NCBI GenBank assembly: GCA_024404735.1
Contig: JAKSPP010000029.1
Location: forward strand, 1 to 12,686
Reading direction: 5' to 3'
DNA: 12,686 bases
DNA from: Oscillospiraceae bacterium
GTDB lineage: Bacteria > Bacillota > Clostridia > Oscillospirales > Oscillospiraceae
This document shows, in pieces, positions 6,158 to 12,686 of this stretch. Position 1 is the stretch's first letter. Each line of letters begins with the position of its first letter. The notes beneath the pieces are model-generated. The model had not been told where the DNA came from. It made no database searches and saw only the letters and a program-made list of their open reading frames with translations. The translations under genes were made by a program, and so were the position numbers.

Positions 6158-7564
6158 ATGAAAACAGCAACAATTATAGGTCTTGTAATCGCCATTGTTG
6201 CCATTGTCGGTCTTTCCGTATATACCGGAATGCGCGGCGGCAAGAAGGGCGGAAAAATCAGCTGGGGCGTTGCAACCGGACTTATTATGGGTACACTGGT
6301 CGGCGGTACCTCAACAGTCGGTACTGCACAGCTTGCATATAATTACGGTATGACGGCATGGTGGTTTACACTTGGTGCCGGTATCGGATGTCTCATTCTG
6401 GCGGTACTTTTTGTAAAGCCTCTTCGTGCTCAGTCAAGCCCCACTCTCGTCGGTATGGTTCGTGATGAGTATGGTCCTAAGGTCGGTATGGCCGCAACCC
6501 TTCTTAATTCAATCGGAACCTTTATCAACATCCTTTCTCAGCTCATTGCAGCTTCTGCTGTTGTTGTAGTTGTCTTTGAGAAGATGGGCTCCGTTGTTGC
6601 AATTATCCTTGCAGCTGTATTTATGATTCTTTACGTTGTATTCGGCGGAACCAAGGGGGCCGGTATTGTCGGTATTCTCAAGACAATTCTGCTTTATTTC
6701 TCCATGGTTCTCTGCGGAATTATCGTTCTCAGAAAGTGCGGTGAGTACGGCGGCTTCATTAATATGGTCAATAACCTCGGTATTAAAAACGCCGATGGCT
6801 CTGTCCGCAATCTCTGGAGCCTTTTCGGACGCAGCTTCTGGAAGGATTTCGGCTCCTGCATGAGCCTTATTCTCGGCGTTCTTACAACCCAGACCTATGC
6901 TCAGGCCGTTCTCAATACCCGCTCCGACAAGGAGGGTAGAACCGCTGCTTTAATCTGCACCGTTCTTATTCCCATCATCGGTATCTTCGGCATTATGGTC
7001 GGTCTTTATATGCGTCAGATTGACCCTGAAATCCCCGCAAAGATTGCTCTTACCAAGTTCATTCTTGAGTACTCCGGCATTCCCGCATTAATCGGCGGCA
7101 TTATGCTCGGCGCTCTCTTTATCGCTTCCGTCGGAACCGGTGCAGGTCTTGCTCTCGGTATTGCAACCGTTATTACCCGTGACCTCATCAACAGGGGACA
7201 GGCAGGCGATGCAAAGAAGAATGACATTACCAACAAGCTTCTTATAATTGCAATTCTTGCCGTTGCAAGCCTTCTTACCTGTGTGCTTCCCGCAGATACC
7301 ATTCAGGATTATGCCTTCCTTTCCATGGCTCTTCGCGGATGCACGGTATTCGCTCCTCTCTGCTTCCTCCTTTGGGCAAGGGGCAAGGTCGAGAGCAAGT
7401 ACACAATGGTTTCCGTTATTGCCGGCTCCGTTGTTGCTCTTGTTTACGGTCTTCTTACTCTTCAGGGCGTTATCGTATCCGATCTGGCTGCGGTCTTCCC
7501 CGGAATCGCAATCAGCCTTGTCGTTATGATTGTAGGCTTCTTTGCAAGTAAGAAAAAGGCTTAA
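6158..7564 (+). CDS. Sodium:solute symporter (SSS/SLC5-like) family transporter
   Basis: Integral membrane importer expected to use the Na+ gradient. The 468-aa protein is mostly hydrophobic helices, within the usual SSS size. Family-like segments are GGTSTVGTAQLAYNYG (49-64, early-helix signature), VLTTQTYAQAVLNTRSDKEG (241-260, the 'yqR..aar.' region) and GALFIASVGTGAGLALGIAT followed by VITRDLI (318-344). The last corresponds to the helix that carries the second Na+ site and ends in the conserved Asp. Start chosen at 6158 (MKTATIIGLV): the promoter's predicted start lies after the in-frame ATG at 6098, and SSS proteins begin just before their first helix. The ribosome binding site is poor: GGAG at 6140-6143 is 14 bases away. 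Substrate is unknown. The downstream pyruvate carboxylase invites the guess of a small organic acid, but a terminator separates them. Class assignment is good, substrate is not. Confidence 0.85.
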   Translation: MKTATIIGLVIAIVAIVGLSVYTGMRGGKKGGKISWGVATGLIMGTLVGGTSTVGTAQLAYNYGMTAWWFTLGAGIGCLILAVLFVKPLRAQSSPTLVGMVRDEYGPKVGMAATLLNSIGTFINILSQLIAASAVVVVVFEKMGSVVAIILAAVFMILYVVFGGTKGAGIVGILKTILLYFSMVLCGIIVLRKCGEYGGFINMVNNLGIKNADGSVRNLWSLFGRSFWKDFGSCMSLILGVLTTQTYAQAVLNTRSDKEGRTAALICTVLIPIIGIFGIMVGLYMRQIDPEIPAKIALTKFILEYSGIPALIGGIMLGALFIASVGTGAGLALGIATVITRDLINRGQAGDAKKNDITNKLLIIAILAVASLLTCVLPADTIQDYAFLSMALRGCTVFAPLCFLLWARGKVESKYTMVSVIAGSVVALVYGLLTLQGVIVSDLAAVFPGIAISLVVMIVGFFASKKKA

Positions 7565-7586
7565 GCCCAGATAACAGGTTCTTATT

Positions 7587-7625
7587 ACCCCGGTTTTTCG
7601 CTTTTATGAAACCGGGGTTCTTTTT
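7587..7625 (+). terminator. Intrinsic terminator after the symporter gene
   Basis: Perfect 10-bp stem ACCCCGGTTT (7587-7596) with AAACCGGGGT (7609-7618), 12-base loop, followed by TCTTTTTAT. It separates the symporter from the pyruvate carboxylase transcript. Confidence 0.9.
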
Positions 7626-7709
7626 ATATGTACCCCCGGGGCCCCTGTTATTCATCATCTTGTTCATAACTTTCTTCTTTTGGAAAATAATGTTCGGTAT
7701 ATATTGCTA

Positions 7710-7738
7710 TTGCACAATTTCGGGGGCGCTGTTAAAAT
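7710..7738 (+). promoter_or_regulatory. Probable promoter for the pyruvate carboxylase gene
   Basis: -35-like TTGCAC (7710-7715), 17-base spacer and -10-like TAAAAT (7733-7738), giving a leader of about 70 bases. An alternative perfect TATAAT lies at 7750-7755 but has no good -35 at proper spacing. The -35 falls inside a sequence that recurs at 4734-4750. Confidence 0.5.
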
Positions 7739-7782
7739 AAAAACAATTTTATAATGCCATGCACTATAAAATATTTTAATAT

Positions 7783-7809
7783 TTGAAAAATGTCTCATTT
7801 TTCAAGGAG
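7783..7809 (+). promoter_or_regulatory. Hairpin reaching into the pyruvate carboxylase ribosome binding site
   Basis: Ten-base arms TTGAAAAATG (7783-7792) and CATTTTTCAA (7796-7805) pair perfectly around the loop TCT. The right arm runs into the Shine-Dalgarno AAGGAG (7804-7809), 5 bases before the ATG at 7815. Folding would cover the first two bases of the site and crowd ribosome loading. The stem is A-T rich, so its effect may be modest or temperature dependent; that is inference. Confidence 0.5.
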
Positions 7810-7814
7810 ATAAT

Positions 7815-10800
7815 ATGTCTGCTATTGAATTTAAAAAAGTATTGGTTGCAAACCGCGGTGAAATTGCCATTAGAATTTTCCGCGCCTGCTATGACCTGAA
7901 TCTGCACACTGTTGCTATCTATTCCAATGAGGATACTAACAGCCTTTTCAGAACAAGAGCCGATGAAGCTTACCTTATCGGCGAAACCAAATCTCCCCTC
8001 GGGGCATATCTTGACATCCCCGAGATAATAAGCCTTGCAAAGCGCCGCGGTGTTGATGCAATCCACCCCGGCTATGGCTTCCTTTCCGAAAACGAGGAAT
8101 TTGCAAAGGCCTGTGAGGATAACGGAATTACCTTTGTCGGTCCCTCCTCAACCGTACTGGGACAGATGGGAGATAAGCTCGCCGCAAAGGAAATCGCAAT
8201 CAGATGCGGTGTCCCCATTATCCCCGGCTGCACCGAGCCCCTTGCAGATGCCGATGAGGCCGTTAAAATGGCAAACGAGTTCGGATATCCCGTAATTCTC
8301 AAGGCCGCTGCCGGAGGCGGCGGACGCGGAATGAGACGCTGTGACAATGATGACGAGGTAAGAAGCAACTTCGGTCTTGTTAAGTCCGAGGCTCTTAAGG
8401 CCTTTGCCTGCGGCGATATCTTCATGGAGAAGTTCCTTGTTAACCCCAAGCATATTGAGGTTCAGATTCTCGCCGATAAATATGGCAATGTTATGCATCT
8501 GGGTGAGAGAGACTGCTCTCTTCAGAGAAGATATCAGAAGGTTGTCGAATTTGCCCCCGCATGGTCCGTTCCCGAGGCAACAAGAGAGGCACTCCATGCC
8601 GATGCTGTAAAAATCGCCGCCAGTGTAAATTACACAAACGCAGGTACGGTTGAGTTTCTTGTGGATCAGGAGAGCGGCAGACATTACTTCATTGAAATGA
8701 ATCCACGCATTCAGGTTGAGCATACCGTTACCGAAATGGTAACGGGAATTGACCTTGTCAGAGCTCAGCTCCTCATTGCGGAGGGCTATCCTCTTTCAGA
8801 CCCCCTTATCGGTCTTAACTGCCAGCAGGATCTTCGCATAAACGGCTATGCAATTCAGTGCCGTGTTACGACCGAGGACCCCCAGAATAATTTCGCACCC
8901 GACTGCGGAAAAATTACCGCCTATAACTCCTCGGGCGGCTTCGGTGTCCGTCTTGACGGCGGAAACGCAAATGTCGGTTCTGTTATTTCTCCCTACTACG
9001 ACTCCCTCCTTGTTAAGGTAACCTGCCACGATACAACCTTCAGGGGCACCTGCTCCAAGGCCGCCCGTGCAATCAATGAGGTACGTGTAAGAGGCGTAAA
9101 AACAAATATTCCCTTTGTAACAAATATTCTTACTCACCCGATGTTTATTTCGGGCCACTGCCATACAAAGTTCATTGATGACACACCGGAGCTTTTCGAT
9201 ATTGAGCACAGCCGTGACAGAGCAACAAGAGTTCTGAAGTATATCGCAGAGATTCAGGTCAACAATCCCAACGCCGAGAGAAGTCAGTACGATATCCCCA
9301 GATTCCCCGAGCCCTCCGGAAAGCCTCTTAGCGGCCTTAAGTATATGCTCGATGAGAAGGGCCCCGAGGCTGTACGCGACTGGGTTCTCGCTCAGAAGAA
9401 GCTTCTTATAACAGATACAACCATGAGAGACGCTCATCAGTCTCTTCTCTCCACAAGAATGCGTACCCGCGATATGCTCAAGGGTGCGCCCGGTACCGCA
9501 GATATTCTCAGAGACTGCTTCTCTCTTGAAATGTGGGGCGGTGCCACATTCGATGTAGCCTACAGATTCCTTCATGAGTCCCCCTGGGAGCGCCTTGCAA
9601 GACTCAGAGAGGAAATTCCGAACATTCCTTTCCAGATGCTTCTCCGCGGTGCCAATGCCGTTGGATATACAAACTACCCCGATAACCTCATAAGAGAATT
9701 TATTAAGCTTGCCGCAAAATACGGCATCGACGTATTCAGAATCTTCGACTCCCTTAACTGGGTTCCCGGTATGGAGGTCGCCATGGATGAGGTTCTGAAT
9801 CAGAATAAAATCTGTGAGGCATCCATCTGCTACACAGGTGATATTCTCGAAAACGGTCGTGACCGCTATTCTCTCGATTATTATGTCAATATGGCCAAGG
9901 AGCTTGAAAAGCGCGGAGCCCACATCCTTGCAATCAAGGATATGTCCGGTCTTCTGAAGCCCTATGCCGCAAAGAAGCTTGTTACGGCTCTTAAAAACGA
10001 AATCGGTCTTCCCATTCATCTTCACACACACGATACAACCTCAAACCAGGTTGCAACCCTCCTTTTCGCAGCCGAGGCAGGGGTGGATATCGTTGATACC
10101 GCAATCTCCTCTATGTCCTCTCTGACCTCTCAGCCCTCTATGAATGCCGTTGTTGCCGCACTTGAAGGACAGGAAAGAGATACAGGCTTTATCCCCGATG
10201 AGCTTCAGAAGCTTACGGATTATTATGCAGACGTAAGACTTCGTTACAAGAGCTTTGATAACGGCCTTAAGAGCCCTGTTACGGATATCTACAAGTACGA
10301 AATTCCCGGAGGCCAGTACACAAACCTTGAGCCTCAGGTAAAATCCATAGGTCTTGGCAGCCGTTTCTCCGAGGTTAAGGAGATGTATGCCGTTGTAAAT
10401 AAGATGCTGGGCGGCCTTGTTAAGGTAACTCCTTCCTCCAAGATGGTAGGCGACCTTGCAATCTTTATGGTTCAGAATGACCTTACACCCGAAAATATCT
10501 GTGAAAAGGGAAAGAGCCTTGCCTTCCCCGATTCTGTTGTTGCTTACTTCAAGGGTATGATGGGTCAGCCGGCATGGGGCTTCCCCGAGGAGCTTCAGAA
10601 GGTTGTCCTCAAGGGTGAGGAGCCCATTACCTGCCGTCCCGGAGAAATCCTCCCTCCCGTAGACTTTGATGCCGTACGCAAGGAAATGAAGCGATTTACA
10701 GGTGACGAGGAGCTTAATATGGTTCACCTCGTAACCTACTGCCTGTACCCCAAGGTATATGAGGACTTCTGCAGGTACCGCAAGGAGTACGGCTATCTTA

Positions 10801-11249
10801 TGCGTATGGGAAGCCATGTATTCTTTAACGGTATGGCTATCGGCGAGACCAATAAGATTAATATCGAGGACGGAAAAACCCTCGTTATCAAGTATCTCGG
10901 CCTCGGCGACGTGGATGCCGAGGGTATGAGAACCGTCCAGTTTGAGCTTAACGGCATGCGCCGTGAGGTACAGGTTCCCGACCCCAAGGCAATTGCCGAG
11001 GTAAAGCAGACTGTCCTTGCAGACCCCTCCAACCCCAACGAGGTCGGTGCTTCTATTCCCGGTCTTGTAACAAAGGTTAACGTAAAGAAGGGTGACAGCG
11101 TTAAGGAGAACGATACTCTTGCCATTGTTGAGGCAATGAAGATGGAAACATCCGTAGTTGCAGGCAAGGACGGAATTATAGAGGAGGCCCCCGTTTCCGA
11201 GGGTGCATCCGTTAAGTCCGGCGAGCTTATGATTGTTTTTGAAGAATAA
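7815..11249 (+). CDS. pyc: Pyruvate carboxylase (single-chain, biotin-dependent)
   Basis: Makes oxaloacetate from pyruvate, bicarbonate and ATP in the cytoplasm, feeding the C4 branch and aspartate-derived biosynthesis. At 1144 aa it is full length for the single-chain enzyme. Domains: biotin carboxylase, about 5-455 (VANRGEIAIR at 11-20, ATP-grasp lysine K163 before AAAGGGGRGM, and EMNPRIQVEHTVTE from E294); carboxyltransferase, about 530-800, with the metal site D539 in TTMRDAHQS, the lysine K708 in AIKDMSG expected to be carbamylated, and H737/H739 in HLHTHD; the conserved PYC/OADA linker domain, about 815-1010; and a biotinyl domain at about 1075-1143 with biotinylated K1109 in EAMKMETS. 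The start is fixed by AAGGAG 5 bases before the ATG. 2-Methylcitrate-type or oxaloacetate-decarboxylase enzymes are excluded by the joined biotin carboxylase domain. The gene appears monocistronic, between its own promoter and terminator. Confidence 0.98.
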   Translation: MSAIEFKKVLVANRGEIAIRIFRACYDLNLHTVAIYSNEDTNSLFRTRADEAYLIGETKSPLGAYLDIPEIISLAKRRGVDAIHPGYGFLSENEEFAKACEDNGITFVGPSSTVLGQMGDKLAAKEIAIRCGVPIIPGCTEPLADADEAVKMANEFGYPVILKAAAGGGGRGMRRCDNDDEVRSNFGLVKSEALKAFACGDIFMEKFLVNPKHIEVQILADKYGNVMHLGERDCSLQRRYQKVVEFAPAWSVPEATREALHADAVKIAASVNYTNAGTVEFLVDQESGRHYFIEMNPRIQVEHTVTEMVTGIDLVRAQLLIAEGYPLSDPLIGLNCQQDLRINGYAIQCRVTTEDPQNNFAPDCGKITAYNSSGGFGVRLDGGNANVGSVISPYYDSLLVKVTCHDTTFRGTCSKAARAINEVRVRGVKTNIPFVTNILTHPMFISGHCHTKFIDDTPELFDIEHSRDRATRVLKYIAEIQVNNPNAERSQYDIPRFPEPSGKPLSGLKYMLDEKGPEAVRDWVLAQKKLLITDTTMRDAHQSLLSTRMRTRDMLKGAPGTADILRDCFSLEMWGGATFDVAYRFLHESPWERLARLREEIPNIPFQMLLRGANAVGYTNYPDNLIREFIKLAAKYGIDVFRIFDSLNWVPGMEVAMDEVLNQNKICEASICYTGDILENGRDRYSLDYYVNMAKELEKRGAHILAIKDMSGLLKPYAAKKLVTALKNEIGLPIHLHTHDTTSNQVATLLFAAEAGVDIVDTAISSMSSLTSQPSMNAVVAALEGQERDTGFIPDELQKLTDYYADVRLRYKSFDNGLKSPVTDIYKYEIPGGQYTNLEPQVKSIGLGSRFSEVKEMYAVVNKMLGGLVKVTPSSKMVGDLAIFMVQNDLTPENICEKGKSLAFPDSVVAYFKGMMGQPAWGFPEELQKVVLKGEEPITCRPGEILPPVDFDAVRKEMKRFTGDEELNMVHLVTYCLYPKVYEDFCRYRKEYGYLMRMGSHVFFNGMAIGETNKINIEDGKTLVIKYLGLGDVDAEGMRTVQFELNGMRREVQVPDPKAIAEVKQTVLADPSNPNEVGASIPGLVTKVNVKKGDSVKENDTLAIVEAMKMETSVVAGKDGIIEEAPVSEGASVKSGELMIVFEE

Positions 11250-11253
11250 AGGA

Positions 11254-11289
11254 AAATCCCGCTTAGGTCAGATGACTTAAGCGGGATTT
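11254..11289. terminator. Bidirectional terminator between pyc and the convergent membrane-protein gene
   Basis: Seventeen-base arms (11254-11270 and 11273-11289, AAATCCCGCTTA core) with one G-U pair on the plus strand and a tight turn. On the plus strand ATTATTCTTA follows; on the minus strand TTTTCCTTTATT follows, so it can end both convergent transcripts. Confidence 0.85.
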
Positions 11290-11296
11290 ATTATTC

Positions 11297-11944
11297 TTAT
11301 CTGTTTTTCTTAAACTCAAGAGGGGGCATTTTAAGCCATGGACAAAGCCTGTTTACAAAGCCTATGACAAGACCCGAACCGAAAGCGGAGATAAGTGTGC
11401 CAACGCCAACGTTCTTAAGCTTAAAGCTCCAGAAAATAAGCTCTATTATAATTGTAAGTGCAACGCAGGTAATGTCGCACATGAGCTTGATTTTTCCGTG
11501 GGGCTTTCCCAGCTTTCCGGCCAGAGCCCTGAACATTGCATCCGGAGCCGGAAGCATTAAATCCGCTCCTGCTATAATTGCAACGCCGGTGCCGTTAAAC
11601 AGAACTCCGATGCAGCAGACGATAACTCTCATAAGGTAGCCCTGAGGGTTAAACTGCAGAAGCCACATAAAGAAGTCAATAATATATCCGAAGACAAAGG
11701 CAAGGGGGATAATAAGAATTGTCTTCAGGTCGAGCTTTCTTGTAATAAAAAACTGGACAACAAAGCATATAAGATGGAAGGCAATAGTGGTATTGCCAAG
11801 AGAGAACGGAGTCAAATCCGCAACTGCCGCAGGCAGTGAGGTAATGGGGGAGATACCGAGCGCCGCTCTTTTTGCAAAGACGATTCCGACGCACATAAGT
11901 ATGAGCCCCAGAAAATATTGCGGTATTCTTCTTTTAAGCTTCAT
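11297..11944 (-). CDS. YczE/YitT-like integral membrane protein
   Basis: A 215-aa multi-pass membrane protein with about six hydrophobic segments (roughly 8-25, 52-67, 74-95, 103-125, 155-172, 180-199). It shows the repeated small-residue pattern of the YczE/YitT group: AALGISPITSLPAAVADLTP in the first half and GTGVAIIAGADLMLPAPDAM in the second, then VGVGTLISAFGSGLVIG. The biochemical role of this group is not established. The ATG at 11944 overlaps the stop of the iron-sulfur subunit (ATGA), with GAGAGG 8 bases upstream inside that gene, so the two are coupled. An upstream start at 11986 would lie within the preceding gene and add a charged, non-family extension. Context suggests a membrane partner, or an exporter or importer for the product or substrate of the redox enzyme; that is inference. 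Confidence 0.8.
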   Translation of the reverse strand: MKLKRRIPQYFLGLILMCVGIVFAKRAALGISPITSLPAAVADLTPFSLGNTTIAFHLICFVVQFFITRKLDLKTILIIPLAFVFGYIIDFFMWLLQFNPQGYLMRVIVCCIGVLFNGTGVAIIAGADLMLPAPDAMFRALAGKLGKPHGKIKLMCDITCVALTIIIELIFWSFKLKNVGVGTLISAFGSGLVIGFVNRLCPWLKMPPLEFKKNR

Positions 11945-12686
11945 TCCCCGGACCTCTCTGCGGGAATGTCGCCCAGATTTATACATTCTCTTGTTCTGAG
12001 GCCGGGCATGATTATTCTCTTATATCCCTCAGCCTCGATTGTAAGCTCAAATATGCCTACAGGAAGGTCCTTAAACCAGAAATCTCCGAAATCATCGGTT
12101 TCTGTTTTCCATACCTTTGAGCCATTAACAATTCTGCAGACGGCTCCCTCGATAATCTCTTCGCTCTCAGGGTCATAGAGAGTTCCGGCAATAAACTGCC
12201 CCGGTATATTTCTGTAATAGGTACGGGGCTTTGTGCCTTCCTCGGGCTTAAGCACGCTTGCGCCTTCGATGAAATCAGCAAGCTCATCTTCTGTGCCGAA
12301 TTTAAGAGCTCCGGTGGGGCAGACATCAACGCATCTGGGAATGCCGCCCTTATCGAGAATGTGGGCGCAGCCTGTGCATTTCTGTGCGCTTTTGAACTGC
12401 TCACTCATAGAGATTGCCTCATAGGGGCAGGCGGAAACGCATTCTCCGCAGCCCTTGCACTTCTCGGGGTCGATTATAACAAGGCCGTCCTCGCGGATAT
12501 AAATGGCATCGTTTTTACAGGCCTTGAGGCAGGAGGGGGATGCACAGTGATTGCAGCGGGTGGGAAGATAAAAAATCTTCATCTTGGGCTGGGAGCCCTG
12601 AATATTTTCCTTAACGCGGGTCCAGAACATACCTGCCTTGGGCTGTGCCTTTGCATAGGGAGTCCAGTCGTTTTCGCTGTGCTCAT
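11941..12686 (-). CDS. 4Fe-4S subunit of a molybdopterin oxidoreductase, transhydroxylase small-subunit-like; 5' end beyond window
   Basis: Electron-transfer subunit. The frame is open to the right edge, so the ATG at 12630 is probably internal (visible upstream residues EHSENDWTPYAKAQPKAG). Numbering from 12630, three cysteine groups are seen: C26/29/34/38, C58/61/64/68 (KCKGCGECVSACP) and C85/88/100/104 (KCTGCAHILD...PRCVDVCP). This is the DmsB/PhsB-type layout, whose first group would lie past the edge. After a link with LKPEEGTKPRTYYRN (127-141), residues about 145-222 form a carboxypeptidase-regulatory/transthyretin-like beta domain (IAGTLYD, EGAVCRIVNG, TETDDFGDFWFKDLPVGIFE, CINLGDI). 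As I recall it, this combination, and the KPE.GTKPR.YY.N and DDFG.F.F wording, matches the small subunit of Pelobacter pyrogallol-phloroglucinol transhydroxylase. The molybdenum subunit should lie upstream on this strand, outside the window. A partner of a catechol dehydroxylase or another DMSO-reductase-family enzyme is the main alternative. Confidence 0.85.
   Translation of the reverse strand, partial: EHSENDWTPYAKAQPKAGMFWTRVKENIQGSQPKMKIFYLPTRCNHCASPSCLKACKNDAIYIREDGLVIIDPEKCKGCGECVSACPYEAISMSEQFKSAQKCTGCAHILDKGGIPRCVDVCPTGALKFGTEDELADFIEGASVLKPEEGTKPRTYYRNIPGQFIAGTLYDPESEEIIEGAVCRIVNGSKVWKTETDDFGDFWFKDLPVGIFELTIEAEGYKRIIMPGLRTRECINLGDIPAERSGE

Noticed and set aside
8796..10031. 411-codon open frame on the minus strand inside pyc
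   Set aside because: It lies antisense to the intact biotin carboxylase and carboxyltransferase coding sequence, has no ribosome binding site or recognisable domain, and is explained by codon bias.
10041..10817. 258-codon open frame on the minus strand inside pyc
   Set aside because: Antisense shadow of the pyruvate carboxylase C-terminal half; no motifs, no start signals.
12628..12630. ATG at 12630 as the true start of the iron-sulfur subunit
   Set aside because: The frame stays open to the window edge with residues resembling the region after the first cluster group of this family, so the gene is truncated by the edge.
1..12686. Search for CRISPR repeats, tRNA/rRNA, insertion sequences, phage genes or a defence system
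   Set aside because: No regularly spaced repeats, clover-leaf candidates, transposase or integrase motifs were seen. All long frames are explained by metabolic or transport genes or their shadows.

Overview
The window looks like a chromosomal segment of an anaerobic Firmicute, probably a gut-type Clostridia (Oscillospiraceae/Ruminococcaceae-like). This rests on protein flavour, strong Shine-Dalgarno sequences, AT-rich intergenic regions with sigma-A-type promoters, and intrinsic terminators with U-tracts. No rRNA, tRNA, CRISPR, transposase or phage gene is visible. Both ends cut through genes.

Layout: (1) 1-2437, plus strand, the end of an F-type ATP synthase operon: gamma (atpG, 5' end missing), beta (atpD) and an unusually short epsilon (atpC), closed by a bidirectional terminator. 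(2) 2525-5829, minus strand, a TAXI-type TRAP transporter: a lipoprotein solute-binding protein followed by a fused DctQM-type permease, with two hairpins between them. (3) 5830-6157, a divergent promoter region with two copies of the dyad TTGC-N5-GCAA, one overlapping the -35 box of the TRAP promoter. (4) 6158-7564, plus strand, a sodium:solute symporter (SSS) family transporter with its own promoter and terminator. (5) 7815-11249, plus strand, a full-length biotin-dependent pyruvate carboxylase; a hairpin in its leader reaches into its ribosome binding site. (6) 11297-12686, minus strand, a YczE/YitT-like membrane protein overlapping by ATGA the end of an iron-sulfur subunit that runs off the right edge. 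This subunit has a C-terminal transthyretin/prealbumin-like beta domain, the layout of the small subunit of pyrogallol-phloroglucinol transhydroxylase.

How they fit: most of the window is energy and carbon metabolism: ATP synthase, two transporters expected to be driven by an ion gradient, and anaplerotic pyruvate carboxylation to oxaloacetate. The most distinctive part is the right edge, where a molybdopterin-oxidoreductase electron-transfer subunit of the transhydroxylase/catechol-dehydroxylase type is translationally coupled to a small membrane protein. The catalytic molybdenum subunit would be expected just beyond position 12686. The other noteworthy signals are the C-terminally shortened ATP synthase epsilon, the twin operator-like dyads, and a roughly 17-base intergenic sequence present twice.
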